A stretch of DNA of 64,000 bases, from positions 1 through 64,000 of the forward strand of contig JBNJFY010000009.1 of NCBI GenBank assembly GCA_051747265.1. The letters run 5' to 3'. The stretch is from JBNJFY01 sp051747265. Its GTDB lineage: Bacteria; Bacteroidota; Rhodothermia; Balneolales; Balneolaceae. The position numbers were made by a program, and so were the translations under genes. Under the pieces are notes generated by a model. The model made no database searches and had not been told where the DNA came from. It worked only from the letters and a program-made list of their open reading frames with translations. Every line of letters begins with the position of its first letter. Within the stretch, counting starts at the first letter, position 1. This document shows positions 34,478-44,327 of the stretch, piece after piece.

Positions 34478-36964
34478 ATGGGCACTCATTCATCTTCATC
34501 GGGCGACATCATCCAGAATATATCCAACCGTAACCTGCATATTCTGGCTGCGGTCATCTTGTTCATTTTGCCACTGTTTGTATATACCTCTACCATCCTT
34601 GGTGACAAACAGTTTTTGGGTCATGATACCATACAGTGGCGAGCCGGAGCCGAATCGCTGATTGAATACCGAGAGACTACCGGTGAGGAGCCGCTATGGT
34701 CTACACACATGTTTTCCGGAATGCCCGCGTATGTGATTTCCTACGTAAAATCGGTACCCAATATTGATAAAATGCTTTTCCAGCTGGGCAAAAGCTTTTA
34801 TCCGGCTATGCGCTGCTGGATTCTGCTGATGGGCGCGTATCTGTTTTTTGTGCTCCAGCGAATTCGTCCAATGGTCAGTGTGATAGGTTCGATCTTAATT
34901 GGATTTACCACCTATATCCCGATCATCATAGGCGCGGGGCACAACACCAAATTTACGGCCATGGTGTTCATTCCCTGGATGTTTGTGGGCTACTGGCTGA
35001 TGAGCCGGTCGGATAAGAAACTGCTCAGCTTTTTTGTGTTTGCCTTAGCTATGATTCTGGAATTGCGGGCCGGACATCCACAGGTGACCTACTACTTTCT
35101 CTATTTATTAGGCATCTGGTGGGCGTTTGACACCTATCAAGCGTATCGGAAAGATCGTCTGGGGACATGGAGCAAACTCACCGGATTGATGGTGGCCGCC
35201 GGTGTGCTGGCACTGCTGGCCAACTTACAGCCCTATTGGAGTATCTATGAATATTCGCCGTTCAGTATTCGGGGCGGATCGGCTTCCACGGCTGGATCGA
35301 GTGGATTGAATTTGGAATACGCCTTTGCCTGGTCGCAGGGATGGGGAGAGCTGTTGACACTGATTATTCCCGCGTTATTCGGGGGCTCCTCCGCCGAGGG
35401 CACCTATTGGGGCCCAAAATCGGTGACCAGTGGTCCACACTATTTCAGTGGCGCGGCTATTGTGTTAGTCCTGTTGGGTATTTTACTGTATAAGAAACGC
35501 CATAAGTATGTTTTTCTGACCACCGGCGTCTTGACCATCCTTTTTTCGCTGGGATACCATTTCAAAGCGTTGAACGCTTTTATGTTCAACTACATGCCCT
35601 ACTTCAACAAGTTTCGAACACCAGAGATGTGGCTGATCGTCAGTGTGTTTTGTATGGCAGTGCTGGCCGTGTATGGACTGGATGGGTTGCTGGATGCCAT
35701 AGACAACAAACTCAGTGAGGCACAGCGTAAAAAATCGCTAATCACGATTGGGGCTACCCTGGGAGTGGCAGTGATATTAGGCTTGGGGAGCACGGCCTTA
35801 TTTAGTTTCGAGAAACCGGGTGAGGCTCAACGCATTGCTCAACAAGCCGCCCGCCAGAATAACGTCTCCCCCAATAATCCGCAGCTACAAACGCAGGTAG
35901 AGCGCTACATTAATCAGCGGATCAAGCCGGAGCGACGAGAGAAAGCCGCCTCGGACTCCAAACGATTTCTGCTGCTGGTATTTCTGGTCAGCGCGGTACT
36001 GGTTGCGGCTATGTACAAAAAAATTCCATTGGGTTATGTACCCGTAATTGTTTTGGTCATTGTGGCCTTCGATCTCATTTCGGTAGATAAACGCTACTAT
36101 CCAGAAAGCAGTTTGGTACCCGACCATGTTGAACGCAAGCGCATGGTAGAGCGACAAGGACGCGCGGTGGATCGCTTCGTGGCCGACCGGGTACAGCAAG
36201 ATCAGGCGTTCCCCTGGCGCGTGTTTCCCATGGCCAGCAACCCGTTTAATAACGCGGTTCCGGCTTACTTCTACCCCACTATCGGCGGTTATAGTGGCGC
36301 CAAGATGAGCCGCTACCAAGACGTAATCGACAATGTGCTGTTTGCCGGATCCGACGTGATCAACGGGGAGCTTATGAATATGCTGAATGTGAAATATTTA
36401 ATCGCCCGCCAGCCCCTGCCCGAGCAGTTTCAGCCCATTCATCAACAAGAGGATTTTACGGTATTCGAAAACCAGAACGTATTGCCCAAAGCCTTCTTCG
36501 TGGATACTGTGAATGCGGCTCAAAGCCCATCGGAAGCCTTGGAGGCCATTCAACGTACCCGCGAATTCAATCCGAAAACCACGGCTATCGCTGAACGCTC
36601 CGAATCCCTTCGTTTCACACCGGATACCACTGCTTCGGTAAACATCGCCGCGTATGGTCCACGTGAAATTGATATTCAGTACCAGCGTCAGACCGACGGT
36701 TACCTGGTTCTTAGTGAAATCTACTATCCGAAAGGGTGGACAGCCAGTATTGATGGAAATGAAATCCCGATTGAGGCGACCAATTATATTTTACGTGGTA
36801 TGAAGGTACCCGCTGGGGAGCATACCCTTACCCTTCGGTTTGATCCTGCTTCGCATGTTTGGGGTAGCCGCATTGCCTGGGCCGGCAACCTTGTGGTCTG
36901 GCTACTCGGATTACTGGTCATTGGGCAATGGTGGCAAGGCCGTAACCAGTCCTCAGAAGAATGA
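34478..36964 (+). CDS. YfhO-type bacterial membrane protein
   Basis: YfhO proteins are large membrane proteins of the GT-C superfamily; in Firmicutes they glycosylate teichoic acids, and in Bacteroidota the substrate is unknown. The 828-residue product starts with a cytoplasmic tail and a segment at about 22-40, then LGHDTIQWRAGAESLIEYRE with acidic residues at the GT-C position. Many membrane segments follow, then a soluble C-terminal region including YLVLSEIYYPKGWTASIDGN, and a last segment near the end. Its stop overlaps the next gene as ATGA. Confidence 0.88.
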   Translation: MGTHSSSSGDIIQNISNRNLHILAAVILFILPLFVYTSTILGDKQFLGHDTIQWRAGAESLIEYRETTGEEPLWSTHMFSGMPAYVISYVKSVPNIDKMLFQLGKSFYPAMRCWILLMGAYLFFVLQRIRPMVSVIGSILIGFTTYIPIIIGAGHNTKFTAMVFIPWMFVGYWLMSRSDKKLLSFFVFALAMILELRAGHPQVTYYFLYLLGIWWAFDTYQAYRKDRLGTWSKLTGLMVAAGVLALLANLQPYWSIYEYSPFSIRGGSASTAGSSGLNLEYAFAWSQGWGELLTLIIPALFGGSSAEGTYWGPKSVTSGPHYFSGAAIVLVLLGILLYKKRHKYVFLTTGVLTILFSLGYHFKALNAFMFNYMPYFNKFRTPEMWLIVSVFCMAVLAVYGLDGLLDAIDNKLSEAQRKKSLITIGATLGVAVILGLGSTALFSFEKPGEAQRIAQQAARQNNVSPNNPQLQTQVERYINQRIKPERREKAASDSKRFLLLVFLVSAVLVAAMYKKIPLGYVPVIVLVIVAFDLISVDKRYYPESSLVPDHVERKRMVERQGRAVDRFVADRVQQDQAFPWRVFPMASNPFNNAVPAYFYPTIGGYSGAKMSRYQDVIDNVLFAGSDVINGELMNMLNVKYLIARQPLPEQFQPIHQQEDFTVFENQNVLPKAFFVDTVNAAQSPSEALEAIQRTREFNPKTTAIAERSESLRFTPDTTASVNIAAYGPREIDIQYQRQTDGYLVLSEIYYPKGWTASIDGNEIPIEATNYILRGMKVPAGEHTLTLRFDPASHVWGSRIAWAGNLVVWLLGLLVIGQWWQGRNQSSEE

Positions 36965-38253
36965 GTTCCTCTTTCCAGCGCGTTCTGGTAGTAACCTACT
37001 ACTGGCCACCCAGTGGTGGCGCGGGTGTGCAGCGGATCCTCAAATTCTGCAAATATCTGCCGCAGTTTGATATTGAACCTATTGTGCTCACCGTGAGCAA
37101 TCCGACCTATCCGATCCGGGATGCGTCTTTGGCAGAAGACATTCCCGTGGGATTATCGGTACATCGTAGTTGGAGCCTGGAGCCTTACCAGCTATACGCA
37201 CAGCTCTCCGGTCGATCCACGGATGAGATCGCCAAACCGACCACGGATCTATCCGGACAGTCGCTGATCCAGAAACTGGCCACCTGGATCCGGGGGAACC
37301 TGTTCTTGCCTGATGCCCGCGCCGGTTGGTTGCTCACCGCGCGTAAGAAAGCACTGCGATTGGTCAAGCAATATCATGTGGATGCCGTATTGACCACCGG
37401 CCCCCCGCACTCGGCGCATTTTGTGGGTCGCTATGTGCAACAACAGGCGCAACTTCCCTGGATTGCCGATCTGCGCGACCCCTGGGCGGAAATTCATTAC
37501 AACCAACTACTGCCTCGATCCGATTGGGCCCAGCACATTGACGAGCATTGGGAGGAACAGGTACTTAAACGTGCTGATGCTGCCGTGGTAGTTTCACCCG
37601 GAATGGCCGAGCTGTTTCGCCCCAAAGTAGATCGCGATTATCCGGTGATCACCAATGGTTTTGACCCCGCTGATTTTCCACCGACCAATCCTACACCAAA
37701 ATTTTCGGAGCAACAGGTGATCCGCCATGTGGGATCCATCTCGGAAGGATCCGTACCCGTTGGATTACTTGACGCATTCCGTCAGTTACCACCGCATCAT
37801 CGCCCCCAACTAGAGTTTATCGGCAATACGCATCATCGCGTTCAACAACTGGTCGAACGCTGGGGGTTGACCGAATGGGTTCATTTTAAAACGTATGTGC
37901 CCCATCAGGAAGCTATTACCCAGATGCGAACCGCCGATGTACTGCTGTTGTCCATTCCGGAAGTAGCACACAACGAATTAATTGTGACCGGGAAACTGTT
38001 TGATTACCTGGGCGCACAGCGTTCCATTTTATGCCTGGGCCCCGATCAGGGTGATGCCGCGCAAATAATTGAGGAGTGCAAGGCTGGTATTACCCTTGGT
38101 CACCACGACGCTGATGCCCTTCAAAACACCCTGCGTGATATTGCATCTGGCCAATTTTCTGCCCACTATATACCCGATGCATCAGATGTGCAAGCCTACT
38201 CGCGCGTGACACTTACTCAGAAATTGGCTTCAGTAATTTCATCCACATGGTAG
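36961..38253 (+). CDS. Glycosyltransferase, GT4-like
   Basis: The N-terminal Rossmann domain begins VLVVTYYWPPSGGAGVQRIL, typical of GT-B enzymes acting on nucleotide sugars. The middle has QLPWIADLRDPWAEIHYNQL, and the C-terminal domain has VIRHVGSISEGSVPVGLLDA and VLLLSIPEVAHNELIVTGKL, with the glutamate-containing donor region. At 430 residues it is complete. It overlaps both YfhO (4 bases) and the sulfotransferase (7 bases), so the three are translated as a unit. Confidence 0.88.
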   Translation: MSSSFQRVLVVTYYWPPSGGAGVQRILKFCKYLPQFDIEPIVLTVSNPTYPIRDASLAEDIPVGLSVHRSWSLEPYQLYAQLSGRSTDEIAKPTTDLSGQSLIQKLATWIRGNLFLPDARAGWLLTARKKALRLVKQYHVDAVLTTGPPHSAHFVGRYVQQQAQLPWIADLRDPWAEIHYNQLLPRSDWAQHIDEHWEEQVLKRADAAVVVSPGMAELFRPKVDRDYPVITNGFDPADFPPTNPTPKFSEQQVIRHVGSISEGSVPVGLLDAFRQLPPHHRPQLEFIGNTHHRVQQLVERWGLTEWVHFKTYVPHQEAITQMRTADVLLLSIPEVAHNELIVTGKLFDYLGAQRSILCLGPDQGDAAQIIEECKAGITLGHHDADALQNTLRDIASGQFSAHYIPDASDVQAYSRVTLTQKLASVISSTW

Positions 38254-39236
38254 ACAAGGGAGCACCCCGCATTGGATTTATTGGCGGATCGGGCCGTAGC
38301 GGCACCACTATTTTAAAGCGGATCTTCAAACAGCATCCACAGGTGGCCAGCGTTCCGGAATGTAGGATTATGATTGATCCGGGTGGCCTGCTGGATTTCT
38401 ACCGCTCGGTGCAGCAAAACTGGTCGCCGTTTTTATATGATCAGCGGTTGCGGATGTTGAAACAGGTTCTTTATTCGGCCAACCGATCGACCCGCACTTC
38501 GGAATACGGTTCGGCACTGCTTCGCAAAGCGGGTGTTCGTTCGCTGCCCATCAATCTGCTACCCAAAGATTACGGAATTGCGCTTCAACATTATGATGAG
38601 CTGTACAGTTCGCGGGTCAAAGCCCTTTTGGAAGCACTGGCTCCGCTCAAGTTTTCCGCCCAGCACACCGGAATGGCGTTAGGACAACGTGCCCGAATCC
38701 AGATGGGGGGGGCGGAATTTCTGCCCGCAATTCGAGATTTGCTGGGTGGTTTTTACCGGGAATTAACCGTTTCCATCGCAAAGGGGCAACAAGCCAACTT
38801 TTTTATCGATGACAATACCTGGAATATCTTATATCTGGATGGGATCCGTGAGCTACTCCCCGGCAGCCGATTGGTGCATATCGTAAGGGATCCCCGGGAT
38901 GTAATTGCCTCCTTTACCCAGCAGACATGGGCTCCTTCGGATCCGGTAGAAGCTGCCCAGTTTTATCGATCCATCATGCTTCGCTGGAATCACGTTGCAG
39001 AAACATTACCCGCCGAATCGTTCCGGATGCTGCGTTTGGAAGATTTAGTGGCACAGCCCGAACCAATCCTGCGCGAACTATGCAGCTTTTGGGACTTGGA
39101 ATGGGATAATCAGTTGTTAGCGTTGGAATTGAATCAGGCACATACCGGACGCTGGAAAAAAGATCTGCCCATATCCACCCATAATCAAATTCATGAACTC
39201 ATCCACCCATTTCTAACGCAGTTTGATTATGAATAG
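38247..39236 (+). CDS. Sulfotransferase family protein (first)
   Basis: The PAPS 5'-phosphosulfate loop is RIGFIGGSGRSGTTILKRIF (residues 8-27), and the 3'-phosphate site is SRLVHIVRDPRDVIASFTQQ. The segment ESFRMLRLEDLVAQPEPILR fits the family. At 329 residues it is complete. It would transfer sulfate from PAPS to a glycan, lipid or small molecule. It overlaps both neighbours, so a role in modifying the product of this cluster is likely. Confidence 0.88.
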   Translation: MVDKGAPRIGFIGGSGRSGTTILKRIFKQHPQVASVPECRIMIDPGGLLDFYRSVQQNWSPFLYDQRLRMLKQVLYSANRSTRTSEYGSALLRKAGVRSLPINLLPKDYGIALQHYDELYSSRVKALLEALAPLKFSAQHTGMALGQRARIQMGGAEFLPAIRDLLGGFYRELTVSIAKGQQANFFIDDNTWNILYLDGIRELLPGSRLVHIVRDPRDVIASFTQQTWAPSDPVEAAQFYRSIMLRWNHVAETLPAESFRMLRLEDLVAQPEPILRELCSFWDLEWDNQLLALELNQAHTGRWKKDLPISTHNQIHELIHPFLTQFDYE

Positions 39237-40875
39237 AATTGAAGCCAACGCGACCATCACCGGGCGTATCAGTAATGCTTCTCTGGCCGCCCCAATTGCC
39301 AACGCCGTAGTGACCGTTTTGGATGAGGAACAACGACTACTTACCAAATCCGTAACCGAAGAAGATGGGACGTTCCGGTTCGAGCGGTTGGAATCAGGAC
39401 ACGAGGTTCGGATTGAAGCGGACGGACATATCTCTAAACATTTCCAGATTTCGGATATTCCTGATCATATACGGTTACTGGAGGATGAGTTGATCGGCTA
39501 CCAAGACAAACTGTGGTTCGAACCCGGGGAGACCATACAAGTTCGGGTGCATGCTCCCCACCCATTTATGGCCACCTTGTATCGTCACGGCCAAACCAAG
39601 GAACCGGCGGGCTATCAGCAGTCACACAGCGCGTATCGCCAAACCGTACCTGATGATCATTTTGTGGAATCGGGTTTAAATTGGGAAACCGTATTTGAAT
39701 ACCCACTGCCCGAAGACGCCGTCCCTGGTATTTATAGCTTATTTTTGGATGACGAGCACATTCAGCATGCCATTCCCATGGTCGTTTCCACCCCGCAGTC
39801 GCAATGGGGTACCAACCGCCTGTTGGTATTGGCCAGTACCAATAATTGGCAAACCTATAATATCTGGGGTGGTCGGAGTCGTTATCGCAATTTTGAGAAT
39901 GGCGCCTCTATTGATTTCATGAGTCAGCCGTCCATCATTGACGAATGGACCGCGGAAATCGCCAAACGTGTTCCGGCGGCCTGGATCGAGCAGATCAAAA
40001 AGATGACCGGACAGCCTGATCAAGCGCCGGAGTGGAATTTTCAGCCGTTGTCCATCAAGCGACCGTTTACCAATTGCGACCTGGAAGCGGATACGCCGTT
40101 TCGGCCGTTTACTAATCATTTGGCAGCTGGCGAGTGGCGGGTGTTGGCCTGGCTAGAGCGCGAAGGCATTCCCTATGATATCATTACCGGATACGAGCTG
40201 CACCGCCATCCCTCGGTATTAGATCACTATGAAGGCATTTTGTTAAATACACACTGCGAGTACTGGTCGGAATCGATGTACCGCAGCCTTAAACGCCGCC
40301 ATCGACAGCACGATTTATGGATCTTCAATGTCTCCGGAAATACCATGTATCGATCTGTTGACTTTACCAGCGATGGCTCCATTTACTGCACATCGTTGAA
40401 GTTTGAAGATCAGATTGCCGATGAGACCAAACTGATTGGTGCTCGCTTTACCGAGGGCGACTACGGCACTTGTGCGCCATATAAAGCAGTCCAACCCGAG
40501 CACTGGATCTTTGAGGATGCTCCGTTATCGAAGAATGATCCAACCTTTGGACATCAATCATTGAATCAAAATACTCGTTTTACCAGCACTCGTTATAATC
40601 CCGGCCGCCCCGGCGTGGAGTTGGGCCTGCGCGGACACGGCGCTTCGGGCTGGGAAACGGACAAAAAGAGCAAAACGGCCTCTAAAGATTTTAAAGTGGT
40701 GGCCAAGGGCCAAAATAGTTTCGGGGGCGCGGATATGATGATTCGGGAATCCCAGGGGCATCGCGGGGGGGTATTTACGGCATCCAGCATCACTTTTGGG
40801 GGCGCCCTGTTGATTGATGATACTTGTAGTCAGATATTACGTAATGTATTGGATAAAGCTGGCATTATTGAATAA
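39223..40875 (+). CDS. N,N-dimethylformamidase beta-subunit-like protein with Ig-like head
   Basis: Residues about 8-85 form a carboxypeptidase-regulatory-like beta sandwich (ANAVVTVLDEEQRLLTKSVT, EEDGTFRFERLESG). The rest resembles the large subunit of N,N-dimethylformamidase: NRLLVLASTNNWQTYNIWGG, FTNHLAAGEWRVLAWLEREG, HYEGILLNTHCEYWSESMYR and NVSGNTMYRSV. No small subunit is nearby, so the substrate is open. At 550 residues with no signal peptide it is probably cytoplasmic. It overlaps the sulfotransferase by 14 bases; the ATG at 39229 is an alternative start. Confidence 0.8.
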   Translation: MIMNRIEANATITGRISNASLAAPIANAVVTVLDEEQRLLTKSVTEEDGTFRFERLESGHEVRIEADGHISKHFQISDIPDHIRLLEDELIGYQDKLWFEPGETIQVRVHAPHPFMATLYRHGQTKEPAGYQQSHSAYRQTVPDDHFVESGLNWETVFEYPLPEDAVPGIYSLFLDDEHIQHAIPMVVSTPQSQWGTNRLLVLASTNNWQTYNIWGGRSRYRNFENGASIDFMSQPSIIDEWTAEIAKRVPAAWIEQIKKMTGQPDQAPEWNFQPLSIKRPFTNCDLEADTPFRPFTNHLAAGEWRVLAWLEREGIPYDIITGYELHRHPSVLDHYEGILLNTHCEYWSESMYRSLKRRHRQHDLWIFNVSGNTMYRSVDFTSDGSIYCTSLKFEDQIADETKLIGARFTEGDYGTCAPYKAVQPEHWIFEDAPLSKNDPTFGHQSLNQNTRFTSTRYNPGRPGVELGLRGHGASGWETDKKSKTASKDFKVVAKGQNSFGGADMMIRESQGHRGGVFTASSITFGGALLIDDTCSQILRNVLDKAGIIE

Positions 40876-40881
40876 CAATTG

Positions 40882-42105
40882 ATGAGTCCTACTTCTGATC
40901 ATACCACCAACCCCTTGAGCACTTCCGTAAAGGAAGACGCTTTGAAGGTGCTGTTTGTGACTACTTGGTTCCCCACCGAGGAGCAGCCCGGTTCGGGTCC
41001 CTTTGTATTGGAACAAGCCAAAGCGGTGCAGCAACAAGGAGCCACCGTCAAAATTCTGCAAATACGCCCAATTGCCCATGCCAAACTTTATCATACACGT
41101 TACCACCATCGCTGGGTGGGAGATATTGAAGTGATCAGCGTGTTTCTGGAATCCCGGTTCAGCAAGCTCCTGTATTTTGCCTATCCGATGATGACCCGGG
41201 CCGCTTGGGCTGGATATAACCAGCACTTCGATGACTTTAAACCAGACTTGATACACGGGCAAGTGATCTATCCCGCGGGATTTGTGGCGCATTGGATGGC
41301 CCAGCAGTGGAATATTCCGTTGCATATTTCTGAACACTGGAGTAAAAGTCCAGATTTCTTGCGCCGTTTGGTAATGGGGCAAAAAGCATTGCAAGTGTAT
41401 AAATCTGCCTTTTGTGTGTATCCGGTTTCCGCTTGGCTGCGATCCGCGTTGCAAGCGGCTCGGGGTGATATTTTCTACACCGATGTGGTTCCCAATGTGG
41501 TTGATCCAGCATTGTTCGCCCCGCGCTCCACACCTCCACCACGCGATACGGAGGCACCGTTGCAACTGCTCTGCGTGATGAGCTTTGAACATCAGCTTAA
41601 GCGACCCGACCTAATCTTTGATGCCTTAGAATCCCTACCCCCGGAAGAGCAAACCCGCTACCAGATCCGCTGTATAGGCAGTCATCAGCAGGATAGTGCT
41701 TTAGCCCAGCGCATTGCATCTATGGATCTAAACACAACTATTAGTTTGGAAGGCCCCCTGCCCAAACCCAAAGTGGCCGAAGCGATGCGCGAAGCCGACT
41801 ACTTGGTTCATCCCAGCGAAAAGGAGACTTTCGGTCTGGTAGTCGCCGAAGCGCTTTCCGTGGGTTTGCCGGTCATTTGCAGTCAACGCGGCGCCCTTCC
41901 CGAGTTGGTGGATGCGCGTCATGGCTACCTGGTGGGGCAAAACGATGTATCCGATTGGGCAACAGCTCTGCGTTGGGCATGGCAACAACCATACAACTAC
42001 GATCCATTAACACTTTCCAGTGACGTCCGTCAACTTTGTTCTCCAGAAACGATTGGAAAACGTTTACTGCGCCATTATCGCCACAGCCTGAAACACAAGC
42101 ACTAG
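40882..42105 (+). CDS. Glycosyltransferase family 4
   Basis: The GT-B fold is clear: KVLFVTTWFPTEEQPGSGPF at the N-terminus, HGQVIYPAGFVAHWMAQQWN in the acceptor domain, and the donor-site motif PSEKETFGLVVAEALSVGLP (E-x7-E) in the C-terminal domain. At 407 residues it is complete. I use the ATG at 40882 rather than a TTG one codon earlier. It starts 6 bases after the previous gene and ends one base from the convergent formyltransferase gene. Confidence 0.93.
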   Translation: MSPTSDHTTNPLSTSVKEDALKVLFVTTWFPTEEQPGSGPFVLEQAKAVQQQGATVKILQIRPIAHAKLYHTRYHHRWVGDIEVISVFLESRFSKLLYFAYPMMTRAAWAGYNQHFDDFKPDLIHGQVIYPAGFVAHWMAQQWNIPLHISEHWSKSPDFLRRLVMGQKALQVYKSAFCVYPVSAWLRSALQAARGDIFYTDVVPNVVDPALFAPRSTPPPRDTEAPLQLLCVMSFEHQLKRPDLIFDALESLPPEEQTRYQIRCIGSHQQDSALAQRIASMDLNTTISLEGPLPKPKVAEAMREADYLVHPSEKETFGLVVAEALSVGLPVICSQRGALPELVDARHGYLVGQNDVSDWATALRWAWQQPYNYDPLTLSSDVRQLCSPETIGKRLLRHYRHSLKHKH

Positions 42106-42106
42106 T

Positions 42107-42913
42107 TCATTGAGCACGCAATTCGTGTAGCTGCTGTTCGGCCTTGGCTTGAACTTCCCGGGTGCAATCCCTCCACTTATACAGCGGCCCCTCATTGGAA
42201 TAATGTTCCATTTCTTGCCCCTGCAATAGCTGTTCAGCCGTTTTCACCAAAAGCGCACTCCGACGCATATCCAACCGCAGGCGCAAGGCATCAAAATGAT
42301 CTCGTGGATGCACCAGTACTTCGCGCTTGGCCAACACGGCTCCGGCGTCAATTTGCTCGGTGACCAGATGCACGGAAACGGCGGGCTGCAATCCCTGGTA
42401 GAGCGTCTGTTCCAATGCTCCACCTCCGCGACATTCCGGTAACGGAGCCGGATGCGCATTTATACAGCCGCGTTCGAAACGTTCCAATATGGCACCGGGC
42501 ACAATCTCATTCAATCCGGCCAGTATTCCTACCTGAAAGCTCTGATTCTGGAAAAATGAAATCGCTTCTGGAGATTTCACTCCAGGAACCCGGATCCATT
42601 GGGAGTCCTCCAGCAGCTCCTCGATAGGCAAGCGATAGGGTTTGGTCTGTTTTAAATAGGCATTGGACCGCCGGAACCAGATTTTGCGCAGCAGCTTTTT
42701 CCAGCGTAGCGGATCCAGCCAGGCAAGCTGCTTGTAGGGGTTACCGTTGATGACTTTCCATACGCGCTGAAGAAGTCCACCGGAACCAGAGGAAGTTTGA
42801 GCCACATCCACAAAAGTGATGGGCAGGAGGACCCGTTCGCGAAGCTCGTAGAGTACCATTCGCGTGTAGATATTATGCCGATTGCCTATCACACAGATTC
42901 GGGTATCGCTCAT
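42107..42913 (-). CDS. Formyltransferase-family enzyme
   Basis: The fold of methionyl-tRNA/sugar formyltransferases is indicated by GILAGLNEIVPGAILERFER, GCINAHPAPLPECRGGGALE (Asn and His of the catalytic site) and VTEQIDAGAVLAKREVLVHP (the catalytic aspartate). It is not Fmt, given the divergent N-terminus. The start ATG at 42913 overlaps the upstream stop as ATGA; a start 29 codons earlier would lie inside the upstream gene. The likely role is N-formylation of an amino sugar or related substrate in the surrounding glycan cluster. Confidence 0.85.
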   Translation of the reverse strand: MSDTRICVIGNRHNIYTRMVLYELRERVLLPITFVDVAQTSSGSGGLLQRVWKVINGNPYKQLAWLDPLRWKKLLRKIWFRRSNAYLKQTKPYRLPIEELLEDSQWIRVPGVKSPEAISFFQNQSFQVGILAGLNEIVPGAILERFERGCINAHPAPLPECRGGGALEQTLYQGLQPAVSVHLVTEQIDAGAVLAKREVLVHPRDHFDALRLRLDMRRSALLVKTAEQLLQGQEMEHYSNEGPLYKWRDCTREVQAKAEQQLHELRAQ

Positions 42914-44169
42914 GCCTCGTAAAAACATTTGTGGATGCCGGCTTCTATGACTTGGGCCACCTCCGGTTGATAGGGACGATCCAGCCCAAACTTGTGCCAA
43001 CTTTCGTATTCATATCCATTGGCTGCAGTCAAAACCTCATTATCAGGCAGATAGCCAACCATTCCATGCGTGTATCCCACCGGAATAATGATTTTATTCA
43101 AGCGCTCTTCCAGTGCTCGTAAAATTAATTCGTATTGGGAATACACCTCGGCATTGATGGCTAGGAATGAAAGCTGGGAATGTATATCAAAACGCTGAAT
43201 GTAGAAACTCTGCTCACCTTCTTCTCCACCATTTTTGCCGGAACAGTGAAAAATCCGATGTTGCGGTTCGTTTTGAGATTCTGGCTTGGTAACCAGCGCT
43301 TCCGGCTCAGGCAGCTCCCCTGCCAAATCGGTTACGAATCGATCCAAATGGGGAGTTAAATCTTTGGCAAAGCCCGGGCGCAGGCTTTTGGTGTTGATCA
43401 ACTGCTCCAATCGTTCCCGCCACCGGCGAGCATGAAAATTGGGACGTAAGTCTCCAGCGAAACCTTGTAAAAACAAGATGGGAAATTGCCTTCCCGCTTC
43501 CTGCCAGATAAGCTGTCGTAACCGCCCGGGATAATCCGCCGAATATAGATTGTCTTTGTGAAATACCGGATGGCAGGCAGCTCTAACGATCATGGCCACC
43601 GGCTGATCGTTTTCATCATTCAGTTTAATCAGATCCAGTTCGTGCTCAATACTTCGGGCCCGATTGGGAGTTTGAATCACCTGTTTCCCACCGTTGAGGG
43701 GATCTCGAATTAGCTCATTTCGATTGACAATCAGTGACTTATGACTGCGATTCCTGCCAAAATACAAGTGCGCGCGCTGGGCGGTGCTCATCAAGCGTCG
43801 AATGGCTGCTTTACTCTTACGGAGCAGAAAATCTTCATAAGCCGGATCCACCTGACCATAAAACTCCGCCCGGTGGATTAATTGCGGGCTGGAATGAGTG
43901 TGTGTAGCGGCCAACAGAACCCGCTCAGCCGGAATCCCAAATTTGTTCGCCATCCAACGTTTAAGGTGATTAGAAAACTGGGCAGACAACCAGATCAGGT
44001 CGAAACTGATCATTACCGAGCGCTCCTCACCCCAACGTATCATCAGGGCATGCAGCTCCAGAGGTATTGCGACCTCGCACGCCTGTTGATCCCCACGCTG
44101 AGATCGATAGCCCCCCAGCTGCACCGCAAAGGGTGGTGTAATATCCTCACGAACGGCATTTATGTGCAT
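42910..44169 (-). CDS. Neutral ceramidase-like (N-terminal domain) protein
   Basis: Family features are INAVREDITPPFAVQLGGYR at the start, VLLAATHTHSSPQLIHRAEF (zinc-site histidines), VRAACHPVFHKDNLYSADYP and LFLQGFAGDLRPNFHARRWR. At 419 residues it is the short form without the C-terminal domain of neutral ceramidases and has no signal peptide. The family also includes amide hydrolases of unknown substrate. Pairing with a formyltransferase suggests acylation/deacylation of an amino sugar or lipid. Confidence 0.82.
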   Translation of the reverse strand: MHINAVREDITPPFAVQLGGYRSQRGDQQACEVAIPLELHALMIRWGEERSVMISFDLIWLSAQFSNHLKRWMANKFGIPAERVLLAATHTHSSPQLIHRAEFYGQVDPAYEDFLLRKSKAAIRRLMSTAQRAHLYFGRNRSHKSLIVNRNELIRDPLNGGKQVIQTPNRARSIEHELDLIKLNDENDQPVAMIVRAACHPVFHKDNLYSADYPGRLRQLIWQEAGRQFPILFLQGFAGDLRPNFHARRWRERLEQLINTKSLRPGFAKDLTPHLDRFVTDLAGELPEPEALVTKPESQNEPQHRIFHCSGKNGGEEGEQSFYIQRFDIHSQLSFLAINAEVYSQYELILRALEERLNKIIIPVGYTHGMVGYLPDNEVLTAANGYEYESWHKFGLDRPYQPEVAQVIEAGIHKCFYEA

Positions 44170-44327
44170 AGATTCGTAAAATCCCAGCGATTATGATGTC
44201 TTGACTTCGATTTGATATCACCACAGGATATGAAAAACTTGCCAAAGCCTCATGCTCAGCAAATAGATCCAACGCAAAAGCGCAGTCGACCTTCATCCTA
44301 AGCAGAATATCCGCTATACTCTACCTG

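Noticed and set aside
40837..41592. Minus-strand open frame of 251 codons opposite the GT4 gene
   Set aside because: It overlaps the clear GT-B enzyme on the other strand.
42914..43000. Longer start of the formyltransferase gene
   Set aside because: It would lie inside the upstream gene; the ATGA overlap start is more likely.
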